This document shows, piece after piece, positions 44,854 through 57,164 of a stretch of DNA of 64,000 nt. The stretch spans positions 248,001 through 312,000 of the forward strand of contig JABANP010000006.1 in NCBI GenBank assembly GCA_013115135.1, given 5' to 3'. Position 1 is the first letter of the stretch, and every line of letters begins with the position of its first letter. Both the position numbers and the translations under genes were made by a program. Source of the DNA: Perkinsus olseni. Its lineage: Eukaryota; Perkinsozoa; Perkinsida; Perkinsidae. Under the pieces are notes generated by a model. The model was not told the origin of the DNA and did not search any database. It saw only the letters and a program-made list of their open reading frames with translations.

Positions 44854-47132
44854 ATGCTTAATAAGCCTCTATCGGCTACTGTCCGTACAATGAGTAGTAG
44901 TAGTGGCATAAAGCTTCCCCTCGCCCCCTCGGTATCAGTCTTCAATGGAGGTCTTACTCTTGAGGCCGCCGCTCCTGGGTCTCCTCGGAAGGCCGGTGGA
45001 GCCTCACCAAGGAAGGGCGGCAAAGGCGGAGGTAATAACAACTTCTCGACGGTGTCCGATTTAAATTTGAGTTCAGCGTCACCGCGTCGCAGTGGAAAGG
45101 GCAGCAGTTCCAGCGGCCCCACTGTGGCTCCTGTAGCGGGGTATGACCCCATCCATACTATCATGGCCACCAAACCTGTCGGCTCGAAGTAAGACAGGAA
45201 AAATGGCCTGCGAGCTGGGAATGATTGGACTTAGGCTGTCTCTTGACGAGCGTGTGGCTAAATGCATGGCGGTGGCTAACTATGGTGGGGAGATCATTCA
45301 AGAGGAAGAAGTCAGGAAGCTCTTCGGTAAGGGATTTATGTGCTCTCTGTTCGAATTAACGAATTCGGCGTGTCTTTGGTCATCAGAGGCAAAGGTCAAC
45401 CCCATTTGCTACGATGGTTTCGAGCCCAGTGGCCGCATGCACATCGCTCAGGGAATCCTGAAGGCTATCAATGTCAACAGGTTGGCCTAATAGAAAACCG
45501 CATCCCGTTGTAGATAGAGTATGTTAGGTTGACGTCAGCTGGATGTGTCTTTGTCTTCTGGGTTGCCGATTGGTTTGGTCTCCTCAACAACAAGATGGGT
45601 GGAGATCTCGAGAAGATCAAGAAGGCATTGACCCGCAAACGTTTGTCGCTGTATCCATGTATTGGTGTGCTTTTTATTAGGTCGGTCAGTACTTCGTTGA
45701 AGTGTGGAAGGCTGCGGGAATGAACATGAGCAACGTCCGCTTCCTACGAGCCAGCGAGGAGATTAACAAGGTTGGTAGGGTCAATGAGATCTAGGTGTGA
45801 CTTTTGGGGTTTTGATTTCGATCGCATTCGACCATTACGAAGTGCTTAGAAGTTTTATCGGTGTGGTAGAACCAATAGAAATCCAGAATTTTCATATCTT
45901 ATCCCTTTGCAGAATCCTCAAGACTACTGGCTACGTGTCATGAACATCGCCAGAGCCAACAGCATCTCCAGAGTAAAGCGCTGCGGTCAGATCATGGGGC
46001 GCTCTGAGGGAGACGAGCAACCTAGCGCACAGATTCTGTAAGGAAAAAGATCCTCTGCTTTGGGGTCACCTTCCGATATTCAAGGTCGCTGTTGCTATGA
46101 TAAGGTACCCTTGCATGCAGTGCAGTGATATCTTCTATCTTCATGCGGATATCTGCCAGCTCGGTATGGACCAGCGCAAGGTCAACATGCTCGCCAGGGA
46201 GTACATGGACAAGCCTGAAGCCTCGAAGGATAAGCAGAGGATGTAGCAGTTCTGGCTCAGGGGAATTATGGGAATTTTTGGGTGCGCGACTTAGGCAAGG
46301 ACGTAAGCCCATTATCGTGTCTCACGCTATGGTTCCCTGGTCTGCTGGAGGGGCAGGAGAAGATGTCTAAGGTAATGATGATTCCGCGGCCCGTGGTGAG
46401 TTCTATGGGTGTTCTGTCTCAGTCTAATCCCGACTCCGCGATCTTCATGGAGGATTCCGAGGCTGATGTGAAGCGGAAGATCAAGAAGGCTTTCTGCCCT
46501 CCTAACCAGATTGAAGGAAATCCGTGCGTCACCTACGTCAAGGTAGACTCGGGGGACCTTCATGATTGACAATGCATGGCCTTCGTTTGATTGGTTTAAA
46601 TTGGTCTGTGTGATTTTAAATTGAACTCTCGATCGGGTCGGCGAAACACCAGGGAGCTCGTGAGGAAGCCCAGTCTGATCTTGATGTTGATCTCCCGTCT
46701 GTCAATGGCGGATGACCCCTTTCTGTCAGATGCTTGTGTTCCCGTACTTGGGGAAATTCGAAGTTCAGAGGAAGGAGGCCAATGGTGGTGATGTGTAAGT
46801 GCTCTGTATTGACTTCTGCGGAGCACAGTGTCTTTCCAGGACATTCAAGACGGTTGAGGAGTTCGAGCACGCCTATGCTCACGGTGAATTGCACCCTGGT
46901 GACTTGAAGACTGCTCTTGCTCGGTAATGGGAGGAAGCTTGGAATCAACGGTGGCATTTCCTTTCGGATGCAGATGCTTGAACCAGATGATCGAGCCTGT
47001 TCGTCGTCACTTCGAAACGGATCCTGAGGTATGTGCTGGGACCAGCCGGGAAAGGCAGCCTAGCTTTTGTGTTTGTATTTGTAGGCCAAGGCGCTGCTAG
47101 CTGAGATCAAGACCTACAAGGTCACCAAGTAA
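44854..47132 (+). CDS. YARS: Tyrosyl-tRNA synthetase (archaeal/eukaryotic type), 13 exons
   Basis: The enzyme charges tRNA-Tyr. Exons: 44854-45140, 45235-45326, 45387-45480, 45528-45624, 45681-45770, 45913-46037, 46105-46242, 46295-46371, 46423-46542, 46730-46794, 46840-46923, 46974-47028, 47085-47132. Signatures are CYDGFEPSGRMHIAQG (HIGH-equivalent), FWVADWFGLLNNKMGGD, QILYPCMQCSDIF, QLGMDQRKVNMLAREY, the catalytic loop EGQEKMSKSNPDSAIFMED (KMSKS-type) and HGELHPGDLKTAL. An unusual Ser/Gly/Lys-rich N-terminal extension (about 90 residues with three SPR[K/R] motifs) precedes LSLDERVAKC; two start ATGs (44854, 44890) are possible. Intron 45625-45680 has a GC donor. The CCC run at 46335-46337 carries one base too many for the conserved frame. 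Confidence 0.93.
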
Positions 47133-47199
47133 ACGAATAAGCTCAACTGCGATAGCTCATTCCAATACGGAAGTTTCTCGGATCTTAGCAAGAGCTATC

Positions 47200-50063
47200 T
47201 TGAGTAATTCAATGCGGGCAGGGTTCTCGTGGTTACGGGTCTCGCAGCCTCAGCTTGGCCCGAGGGTCGTCCACGAGCGAGTGAGGTCGCTCGGTCGCTA
47301 CATGTTTCGTGACTATCGGAACAGCGAATCGGTGAGGAGATGTTGCAAGTGACGGAGTGCAGGAAAGGGGGGAATGGTCCCGGCTGTTGGGGTAGTCTTT
47401 CATGTCTTCAATGTCTTATGGCTCGACGTTATGATGGTCATGATATAGATAGGATACGCCGAGTTAGTGTTACCTCACCGTCGAGAAGTGCAGGACATAC
47501 TAGTATCTCTGTCAATCCAATCACTGGCGAGGTGGGATGCGAAGGGAGCTAGCGTCGATCACATTCGGTATCGCCAGAATATTCGTGACGTTGAGGAAGT
47601 TGTGGATCTAACCTTGGGTTATTGGAATGAGGCAGCCATAACCACAGAGTCCAAGTTCGACCTCGAGTCTGAAGAGCAGCGCTCAACTTCTGAGAGAGTC
47701 TGCCATCAGTTCCGTGGTGCCTGGCACGGTCCCCAGTGGGGACTCCCCACACATTTTATCCGTAGTTCACATCCAACTGCCTCCGAGGCTTAGGCGTATT
47801 TATCTACGGCTTCTATCACGGAGTTCAGACACTGGGTATCGATCACTTGCTTCATTCAACTTTGTTGTCCCACACGCTCAGTATAGCACGCAAAGATTCG
47901 CCAGTCATGTTGATCCGTTGGACCTGTTTGGGCTCGCAGCTGTAGGCAGCGGCTCTTCTGTATGCAGATAAATCGGTATACCTCGAGTGGGCAGCTGACC
48001 AGTCGTCTATCTCCCAGGGAGGCTAGGAGGGTGAGTGCATCGATGTTTACAGTGTGTTCCCATAGAACTGTCCTGGTCGGGGTCGCTCCGATCGCACCCC
48101 TTTTATCTCAGGAGCGGGAGAGGGAGAGAGTCAGAGCACAGGAGCTCTATCGCAAAGAGCTACTCAGTCAGATTGACGGAAGTAACACTGCTCCTCCGAG
48201 TCGGAGAAGAAAATCGCGTTCGCCTGACAAAGCGGTGAGGTCGATTCTGAAATCAGTGTGCGGCTCATCTAGAGGGCCGATGATGAGTTACTTGCAACGC
48301 CTGCTGTTGGATGGGGTGGAGGCTGCCGGGCCGGTACCGGGAGACTGGCGGGTGAGGACACCGGCGCGGGTCCAGCGGTACAGTCCACCCTATCGCGAAC
48401 CGTCAACACCCGCGGCAAAAAGTCCTCATAATCACGATTCGCCAAGGGAGTGGTATGAGAGGGAGAGGGAGAGCGAACCTCTGAACATGTCGCCCAACGA
48501 AAGATATGCGGCGGAGTTGGGAGCACAGGTGGCAGAGAAACAGGCCAGGGATAGACGGGCAAGAGAGGAGGAAATGATGCGTGATAGGATACTGGAAGAG
48601 AAACTTCGTAGAGACCGGTAGTAAAGGGCTGTTTTCTCAGTGCGATAATGTTATACATTTTTACCAATCCACGCTACTGTCGAGAGAGCATGACCTCAAG
48701 AGTCAATGTATCCAAACCAGGTGCGATGACGGGACGGATAGGTCGGGCAGTGTAATGACGAGTCGGCGTATAATTGGCAAATCCTTTCGGTCGAGAGGTA
48801 GTGTGTCTAGGATACGACCGAGCAAGGATCAACGGTTTCGTAGCAAGGTCAGCGAAGAGCAAGCACGCTGTGAGACCGAAAGGAGCCACAAACAGCGTCA
48901 GCGGCATGTAATCGACATTGATGCTGAGTGGGCCGAGTGGTACAGCCGACATCCAGAGGCTGATAGGAAGCGGAACGGTATTGTCAGTGACCGGCCTTTT
49001 GGGTGAGCGTTTCTAGCAACATTCGAGTATCGAGCTGGGTTCTTAGAACCCAGATCCCTGACATGAAAAGTGATCGAAACTCCGTGATATTATTGGGAAA
49101 CTACTGTGGTTGGCCCATGAGTACCCGTCCTTTCAGGAGATGTCAAGGCTAAGCCAGCCATCGAGACGGTTGCAGCTATCGATCATACTGACGGGAGTGG
49201 GGAATTTGAGATTGGGAACCGTGCTGAAGCAGCGGACCCCGTTTCCAAAATCGCGGATCCTGCAGAAAATGAGGAGATCCTCGACACCTCGAGTGCTGAT
49301 GAGCCGCCACACAATGGCTCATCGGACCCCATCGGTGGTCAGCTTGAGGAGAAATCGGCACCACCTCCAGTGGGGGCCTCAGAGGAGAGTGAGAAGCTTT
49401 CGACGCAACCTGTCCTCCAGGAGAGCGACTTTGTGCTTGATCAACTTCGAATTGAAATGGATAACTTGAGGGCCGACATGGAGGTGAGAGGGAACTACGA
49501 TTTTCTTACATTTTCCGCGCTGTTAACTTGGGGAAATCAGATGGCTGCTTTTGACTACGTTCTGGGAAAAAACTTGTGCCACAAGTCTGGTGGTGTCATC
49601 ACCGTGGTGAATCCTTCTTACGTAGTCTTCATTCCCAGTTCAAGGTTTCGTCGTATTACCTCAGGCGAACCGGCGGCGATTGCATAGGGAGATAGACAGG
49701 ATCAATTCCGCTCGATTGCCGTGCACGTCGGATTTGATACAAAGAACCTCTCCTCGGTGGACGGGAGGTACCCGTGGAATGGTAGATCCTACCGACAGAG
49801 CTGAAGATGGTGGAGGAAGCAGCAATGGCGATGAGTACCTGTTGGAATCCTGGGTCTGCAGCGGATCTGTCATTGACGACCCTGCGCCAGGGGAATGGGG
49901 ATGCGGTAGTGTCCATGGAGAAGTAGAAGTAATTGACGGTTTTGAGGCGTGGAGTGAGGATGTGGGCTCTGATGAGGGTGAAAGAATGGAGGCTAGAGAG
50001 GTTGAAGTGCGATCCCCGGCTGAGTACTTCAACCTCAGACCGGATGAACCAAGGGAATATTAG
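47200..50063 (+). CDS. Coiled-coil protein region, possibly CSPP1-like (multi-exon)
   Basis: Open segments in different frames on the plus strand look like exons of one or two genes. 47467-47793 reads HREVQDILVSLSIQSLARWD and later LESEEQRSTSERV. 47962-48621 encodes a charged helix (RERERVRAQELYRKELLSQI) and ends SPNERYAAELGAQVAEKQAR followed by an R/E-rich helix. 48830-49006 gives HVIDIDAEWAEWYSRHPEAD. 49170-49480 contains LDQLRIEMDNLRADME. 49680-50063 is an acidic tail ending NLRPDEPREY. Alternating RYAAELxxQVxEKxxR helices resemble the centrosome/spindle-pole protein CSPP1, fitting a flagellate, but similarity is compositional. The order and joins of the exons are not resolved. Confidence 0.45.
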
Positions 50064-50485
50064 ATTGAAGCGTGCATCCAATGACGCATGAAGCTGCACG
50101 GTGTCGTTCCTGCTGCATCTTTCAAGCTAGTCGACTCTAGTTAAGTAACTACTGTCTTCAAGGCAAGGGCTGATAGCTCGTCGACCGCGGTATCGAAGGA
50201 GTGCCTGCACTCGGCTCTAGCCTGAGATAGCGGTGGGACCTTCTTGAGATGCACCTCGCCTCTTTTCAAACAAGTTCCGCTTAAAGTTTCAGTCATGTTT
50301 CATCAAAACTTATGATGCCTCGTCATTGCATCTGCCGACCATTGCTTGCAGAGGCCTCCGCTCTCCCTTCTGGATCTGCCGTTCCCGCTGCTGTCATTCA
50401 CTCAACCGGTCAGTCGGCGTCAGTTCACTGTTCTGTACTTCCAGCTGCCTTTTGCTTTTGCTGGATAGTAAGGATAGTCGATTAG
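50064..50485. other. Intergenic or 5' region
   Basis: No motif-bearing ORF. It lies between the acidic tail of the coiled-coil gene and a new set of exons; probably promoter and untranslated sequence. Confidence 0.35.
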
Positions 50486-52874
50486 ATGGATACGATCGGG
50501 TCAACTCTTCGACCTCCCTTGCTTCTCTTCTTAGCGGAGTTAGTAGCATCGGGAGCTTATGATAAGAAATCGCGTAAAATCGCGGTGGTTTTGTCGGATT
50601 TTTCAGACGACACTGGCGGCACCTTCTCCACAGCTTCCCGCTTCGCTTCTCTACAGCGAGCGTATGCGGACAACCACTCAGAGTGGATCTATCAGCTCAA
50701 TACGCGGACGCCGTACCATCTGTGGAAGGGCCCAGGAATCATTTTCACCCCTACTGGGTTCCAGATGCGTTTACCGAGGTTGAGAGATTGGTAAGCTATG
50801 CTTTTCGGAGGTTCGGGTGAGTGCGTGCCAGAGAGCCACCAGGTACTTCATGGAAGGTGAGAGTATCTTCGAAGACGGCAAGGAGATGGAGGTGGAAGTT
50901 TCAGGCACGGGGGATCCGACTTGGGCTGTGAACAGGAGTAGTACTCAGCTTCGCTCCGCTGTAGAGTTGTTACGTGTTGATCATTTCGGTTTCTCAGGCT
51001 ACAAGGAACGCTCTAAACTCAATATGCTAGCCGCGACTAATGCCAACTCCCGGATGTTTTGGCTGTACATGAGTGCTGCCAAGGCTTTCAACATCGACGT
51101 TGAGTCCGAGCTAGCCCTGCCCAACATGCGATTGTTGCTGGGACATTATAAGACGGCTTTGAGGTCAGTTGCTCCAACTCAGTTCGAGGGGCTTTACTTT
51201 ATTACCACTGGAGCCGACTCCACATCGCCAGAATAGACTGGAGGGCGATTGTCTCTCTAGTGTTTGACTCAAATACTATAGAGGCAATCACCGATTTCAT
51301 AGATTATATCTCATAGGACATGGATTCTATGCATAAAATTCTATGCAAAGGCTGTCAGTGGCTCGAGGATGTTGCCGCTATTTGTACCCCCGTTACCACA
51401 CGTGTATAGTGCTTTTTCGGCAGTAACGCTAACATCTGTCTATGCACGTCTATTCGAAAGCGGGTTGGCATTATATTGTCGTTAGGAAGATTAGTATATC
51501 TTAAAATTTGCGTGAGAGTATGTATCTTGTATGAGTCTTGGTTCTCCCGGAGTACGGTAGGTGATCATACTCCTCGCAGGCTCTTGCAGCCTGAGCTGGC
51601 TCATAAGGTGAAGCGGGTGTATTTCCACCATTTGGACGCTGGTGCAGTGAGTCGGCATAGACCAGTCAATCTCACGTCTACTCTCACGAACACGGTTTAT
51701 GATGTTCTAGTGTGAGTATCTGGATGGGCTGTATCGTCTATCTAAATATGGCGGGCTGTGGCCGTTCAGTATTCCGAGTCACGACCTGCTGGCTTGGTGT
51801 CTTTCCTCAGGGAAGGTGAAGGCGAGTTCCATGTGGTCACCGACAGTGAAGAATTCATGCAAAAAATAGTCGCGCTACTACATGAGAAAGGGTAACATAA
51901 ATTCGTCGCCACGCCGTCGTCTTCACGTGACTTCGTTCCTACTTCTCACTCATCACCGCTCTCACTCTTACTCTTATTGGCGCTATTCGTCAAAGCTGTC
52001 AGACTCTTGCCTGTTCGTACAACGTGGTTTGTTCGTTTCAGCGATAAGTTCCAGCCCGGGTATGAGTACCCGTTTTATGGTGTCACGGAAAAGGATACAC
52101 GGAGGCTACCGGACAATGGTACGCCACTCAGTCGTAGACGTTGTCTAGGTGAAGGTGTCGTTTGGGGATCAGAGTCATCATCAAAAACTCTGATGAAAGG
52201 AATCGAACTGAGTCATGCGTCGGGCCGCGGACCATGCGTTCGACGAGTCTAGTTGATTATCGTGTCTTATCGGTCTACTCAGCTCCTCAGTATTTGGTAA
52301 GAGGAGTATACTCCGGAGGGCTGCCGGGTCTGATGCCAGAGAATGAGAAGAGAGCTCGGACCGAATCGAGAAGATATCTGTTGGATGCTGAGATCATCAT
52401 CGATCGAGGCACGGATAAAGGGAAAGTCCGCTTGTGGGACGATAAGGCGGTAGATGTCTATAGAGGGAATCTTAGGTGATAGGTGAGGGGTTATGGAATT
52501 TGGATCATGGTAAATCTGCGCCTGGGTAGGCCAGATTTCAACAATCGAGTTTCGTTATTCGGCCACTGGGATGCGCCGATCCGTGAACCGAAATGAGACG
52601 CTGGAAACCGCGAAGAATACCAATCTCCGTGGGGCCGTGGTCAATATCCAAACTGATATGTATCTCTTTGGATTGAGCGAATAGTTTGCGTCCATTTTAC
52701 TCTAGGTACCACGGAGTGTGGTTGAAGCAAGTCAATCATCTACCTAATTGGCGTTGGACGGGGTGGACCGTCAAGTTGGCGAATGAGAGGCGACAGTGGC
52801 TCGAGGGGAAGCAAACTGCCCTCGATCGGAAACTCGCTAGGCTCAAACTCGAGAGCGGCAAGACTGAGAAGTGA
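50486..52874 (+). CDS. Unassigned multi-exon coding region
   Basis: Several plus-strand segments read like exons. 50486-50790: RPPLLLFLAELVASGAYDKK, then SEWIYQLNTRTPYHLWKGPG. 50817-51236: EMEVEVSGTGDPTWAVNRSS and NSRMFWLYMSAAKAFNIDVE. 51476-51715: KRVYFHHLDAGAVSRHRPVN. About 51775-51893: EFHVVTDSEEFMQKIVALLH. 51977-52130: FVRFSDKFQPGYEYPFYGVT. 52260-52480: SRRYLLDAEIIIDRGTDKGK. 52686-52874: GVWLKQVNHLPNWRWTGWTV ending LARLKLESGKTEK. They may form two genes. Basic tails and size recall mitochondrial ribosomal or organellar proteins, but I recognise no family. Confidence 0.4.
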
Positions 52875-53150
52875 CGCATGGAGTTTTTGATGTGTTTCTT
52901 GATTGTTGAGGAGAGTTGCGGTATCTGAAGGAGTTGCTGGTCGGAGGGAGAATCAACTTGGATGATGAATGAGACGATCAGTGAATTTAGTGCGTGCCTT
53001 ATTCTTCGCGGCAGATGCGCTAGGATAGAATGATGTAGTCGATATTCCCGTTATCTATACTTAGGAATATTACGACGAACTAGAGGGAATGCACGGGTAA
53101 TTAAGGCCCAACCGCCTTGCCGGTCTTTTGTTGTCACGCCCTTTCCCGCC

Positions 53151-56100
53151 ATGGGATTCCTGGATGCGTACACTCCGATTCCTTTTGAGGAGGCTAGGAA
53201 GACGCATGAGGTACGAAATGGGAGCGGCTCATCATAGCGTGGATATCACTAAATTGGGCGGACTTGAAACGCTGATCGCTAATTACCTCTAATATTCAAT
53301 CAAGGGTCGCCATCGCTTTTCTCAACTCGATTATAACTTCGCATCGGCTTGTCGCATCTGGCTCATCCCTAATCGAAAGCGACATTGCATAAAGCGTTTT
53401 ACTCTGTGTGGAGAGTGGCAGACACTTTATCTACTCTGTGTGATTATAGTTGAAGGGTATGGGGAGGACTAGTCACCTGCTCAGGTGGTGAAGAGCTCAG
53501 CCATCGAGCAACTACTGAATAACTGGCAGCGTTCTCGGCACTGGACGAAGCCGTTGTGCAAGCTGAAGTGGGGAGATGAGGTATTCTCGGTCGTTCGCGT
53601 GGAGTTCTTGACATTTCCCGAACGGCCGTCTTCAGATGGAATACATGCTCATCCGAATGCAGGAGGGACAGCCTCCTAAGCCGTATTATCATGCTGATGA
53701 GCTAATCTCTATTCTGAAGAAGGGTGACGGCGATATCTGGCGACCTGAGTGAGTTCCAATTCTTCACATCTTACTGCGCATGACGATCAGTTTACACGTG
53801 TTCGAAAGCGCGGTAGAACTGCATGAGCTTTCGTCCGTCATTGTGATATACATGGTCGGGCTATAGGTATGCGTCTTACATGATCGAGGCAGTTTCGGAT
53901 CCCCCGGTTGACCTGGTCCACCCTGACTTTTCCGGTCGTATTTTCGACAGTCTCCGTGAACGTCGGAAACTGATTAAAAGAGTTTTGCCGGATGGTATCG
54001 AGCTCGCAAGCATCGCTGCCTTCCCTACGATGGGTACCTCTTACACACACGATGGAGAGACCATCGGAGGCCCAGCATCGAGGAGTATCATGGTGCCGGA
54101 AAGCGTCATAACGTGCCACGCCAGATTTCAGACGCTCACGCGAAGCGTGAGGAAGCGCAAAGGAGCTAAGGTGAGACGGGGTATCTCCAATCAGGCGTTG
54201 TCACCGGAGTTAATGCAGCTGGACTTGGCTTCTCGTGTTGAGTATGCTTTCGCTTTCCCGTTGCGGAGGCTGTGGAGCTGAGTCTCGGTAGATTTCGGCT
54301 AGAATCTTTGATCATCTTCTCTTCCGAGTTTAGTCATGCGAGAATTACAACACGTTGTACCGGGTACTGGTTTTTGTGCCAGTCGCTAAAGCGCTGGAGA
54401 AGGGACGATGAGAGATCAATTCCTCAACCTTGACTGTGTTTTCGTGGAAAGTTCCCTCCCGCCGTGCGGTTTCAGGTGTGCATTTCGGCTCCGTTGTATA
54501 AAGATGTAAATACTCTCAGCTGGGGAACTATCGACCACGACTCGGAGCTCTCGGCCTGGGAAGTGCAGCGCAAAGCCGCAACCGATGAGATGAACCCACT
54601 GAAGGACAGGATTTATATGGACGCTACGGTCTTCGGATTCGGCCAGAGCTGTTTGCAGGTGGGCCAGCGCTCATTCGATTGAATTGATATCTGTCTGAGA
54701 TGTACGCTTTCGGCGTAGAATGACGGCTCTGGATTTGCAGTGACCCGAGTCGCGAGTCTCACCTGTAAAGTTGAGTTCAAGAAGTTGCAGTACCGATGAA
54801 AGCTAGGCTGGGCTTCCAGCGGCGGCCCCAGTAGCATCTCTCACTAAATATGGTTCTATTCAGGCCACGTTCGAAGCGGCGAGTCTGGATGCCGCCAGGG
54901 CACTCCATGATCAATTTTGTGTCGTTTCTCCACTGTTCATGGCTTTGGCAGCAGCAGCGCCATTCCAAAGAGGTGGGAAGTTCATGGCGAGGTTTGCTGG
55001 CTATTATCAACCTCAATGGTGACAGGCCTTGTGTCGGATTATGATGTCCGTTACCAGCTGCTGAACCAGTGTGTTGATGATCGGACGGTTGAGGAGGCCA
55101 CTCGAGGGAGCGGTGTGTATAGACAACAGGGACGTATGCCGGAAGTCATTCACAGGTCGGGCCGCTCGGCGTTGCAAGAGCGCTGATTCGATTCCGCCCG
55201 TATACGTTGCCCGTTGAATCATTACTGGAAAGTAGTCGAATCATATCGTGGTGTTACGGCGGGCCGTCTCCCCTCTCACATCTCTGCACGGGGCTTGCTA
55301 TCACTTGTATGGGTGCAAATGCGTATACCTTCGTTTGCACGCGACCTCGAGTAGGTAAAATTCAGTGCTTCTAATGAACGAATGAGTCAGTAAGTATTGT
55401 TTAATAATAAGTAGGAATGCGAGGGCGTAGAATCCCGGATACATGGTTCGTATTCACCGTCGATATCTCTGTAGACGTGAGTGGGGTGCCTTACGCAGAG
55501 TGCCATTCTACAGTGACCCAGGCTCAGCGGCAGTTCCCTAAGGGGTCGGCTTTATTCAGATACGTCAGTAGGTGCGCCCAGGCAGTCAGGATGTCAGACC
55601 TGCCGGTGGAACATCGGTCCGATCAAAAACAAAGACTCGTCCAAGGCGGAATGGATGAGGCTTTGGCTGATTACATGGCCTACTGCTTTTACCGGTGAGG
55701 ATCGGCTCGGGAATGTGTACCGTCTCGTACTTTACTATCGGGAATCGTTTAGGAATGGTGTTATATATTGACCTGCTGTTCGCGACACGCGAGTATCTTT
55801 TTTTCAGAGACCCGATGATCATCTTCAAGGAGAGGATCGATCTGGACAATTCTGTCTCGACCGAGCATTTCGAGGGGATGTACTCAACACTGTGGCCCAT
55901 AGTAAGGAGCTTACATCCGTCCGAGGTGGTTCCGACTACCTTCTTGAGAATCGTACTCTCAGGTACGTTTAAAGCCGCCACCGCCGGCTCAAGAGGACAT
56001 ACATTGGCGAGTCGAGCTGAGAACGCCAGACGTTCAACTCAGCGATTTTGAGAACGCTGCATTTGTTACTGTGACGGCCCTCCTCGCGAGGGCTATCCAA

Positions 56101-56852
56101 AGAAGAGCAACCAGCGCGGATTGCTGCGCTGGTGGGCAGGTGGGAGCTCGAGGCTGACACTAAGTTGGAACGCCGTCTTTCTAGGTTTCGGAGTTAATTC
56201 CGATTTCGTTGTTACTGGAAAATATGCGTCGAGCACATAAGAACGACGCTGTCCGGAAAGTGAAGTTCTGGTGGAATGATAAGGGCGATATTCAGGAGCG
56301 CTCCATGGAGGAAATCTTGTAGTGGGGCAACGCAATTTCAGCGCCGAATGCTCCACTTTGGTATACCTGGTCGCCCTGGTCGTTCAATCTGCTCCATGTT
56401 GAGCATCGGCCGTGGTGGTTCTTGTGTTCCTGGTTCAGCTGAGCTCTATGATTGTTCTCAATCTTAGGTGTTCCCCTGGTGGATTGCTGGACGTTTGCCG
56501 CAGCGAGCTTTCAAAGGGGTATGCTGGTGCCCCATGTTGTGGTTCGGTCGGCAGCCAGGATAGCACTCGAGAGGCTGCTTCCAATGCAGCTAAGTATATC
56601 AATTTCCTAGAAGCAAGGGTACGGGGCAAGGTAGGCAACTGCGCACTGCGGACTACCCACGATATCAAGTATCAGGTTACTACAGGGGCTCAGTTTTTAA
56701 GGCGGAGATTGTACGCTTCGAAATTTTACAATCAAGACTCAGTCATCACCCCGGAGGCTGCAAGGGAGATGATTGAGCTGTGTATAGAAATCGGTGATGC
56801 TGAGACCGTTGAGGAGCTCATCGAGATCGCCCCTGAGATGTTCAAATACTAG
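53151..56852 (+). CDS. GCLC: Glutamate-cysteine ligase (catalytic subunit type), multi-exon
   Basis: This enzyme makes gamma-glutamylcysteine, the first and usually limiting step of glutathione synthesis. Exons resolved: 53151-53210 (MGFLDAYTPIPFEEARKTHE), 53485-53580 (ending LKWGDE), 53636-53748 (MEYMLIRMQEG and ILKKGDGDIWRPE), 53867-54170 (YASYMIEA and RFQTLTRSVRKRKGAKV), 54476-54658 (VCISAPLYKDVNT and DRIYMDATVFGFGQSCLQ), 54864-55018 (ATFEAASLDAARALHDQF), then from 55070 (VDDRT), LVQGGMDEALADYMAYCFYR (to 55698), RDPMIIFKERIDLDNSVSTE (from 55810), HWRVELRTPDVQLSDFENAA (about 56000), ELIPISLLLENMRRAHKNDA (56190), and the end YNQDSVITPEAAREM to the stop at 56852. The order is that of eukaryotic GCLC throughout. 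Two or three joins between 55150 and 55600 and near 56350-56500 are unresolved. Confidence 0.93.
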
Positions 56853-57164
56853 TTGACGCCGAGCATGAAACAGCGGAGGTACGGTACTCGCCCCAGACCG
56901 TAGCGCCGCAATCATCGCTTTTACACTGTTTTGTCAACTCTTTTTCTTTATCCTTCTCGGGACATACTCTCGCCGAGTATCGGCACGGTACGCCGACCGG
57001 TGATCGTAGTATCGCATTAGCGAAGTCTACTCAGGACGGCGTTGCGTTCTGAGTTGAGGTTAACGTCATGTAAGTTAAGAAACAAGGATTTTTCCGACTC
57101 GAAGAGCTCGATCGAACCGGAGAAGCTCCGCGTCGCCTTTGTTGTCCTCAGTTGTGGATTCTCA
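56853..57164. other. Short intergenic region, promoter of the PX/F-box/LRR gene
   Basis: No gene seen. The open frame of the next gene extends back to 57042 without an ATG, so this stretch holds its 5' leader. Confidence 0.4.
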
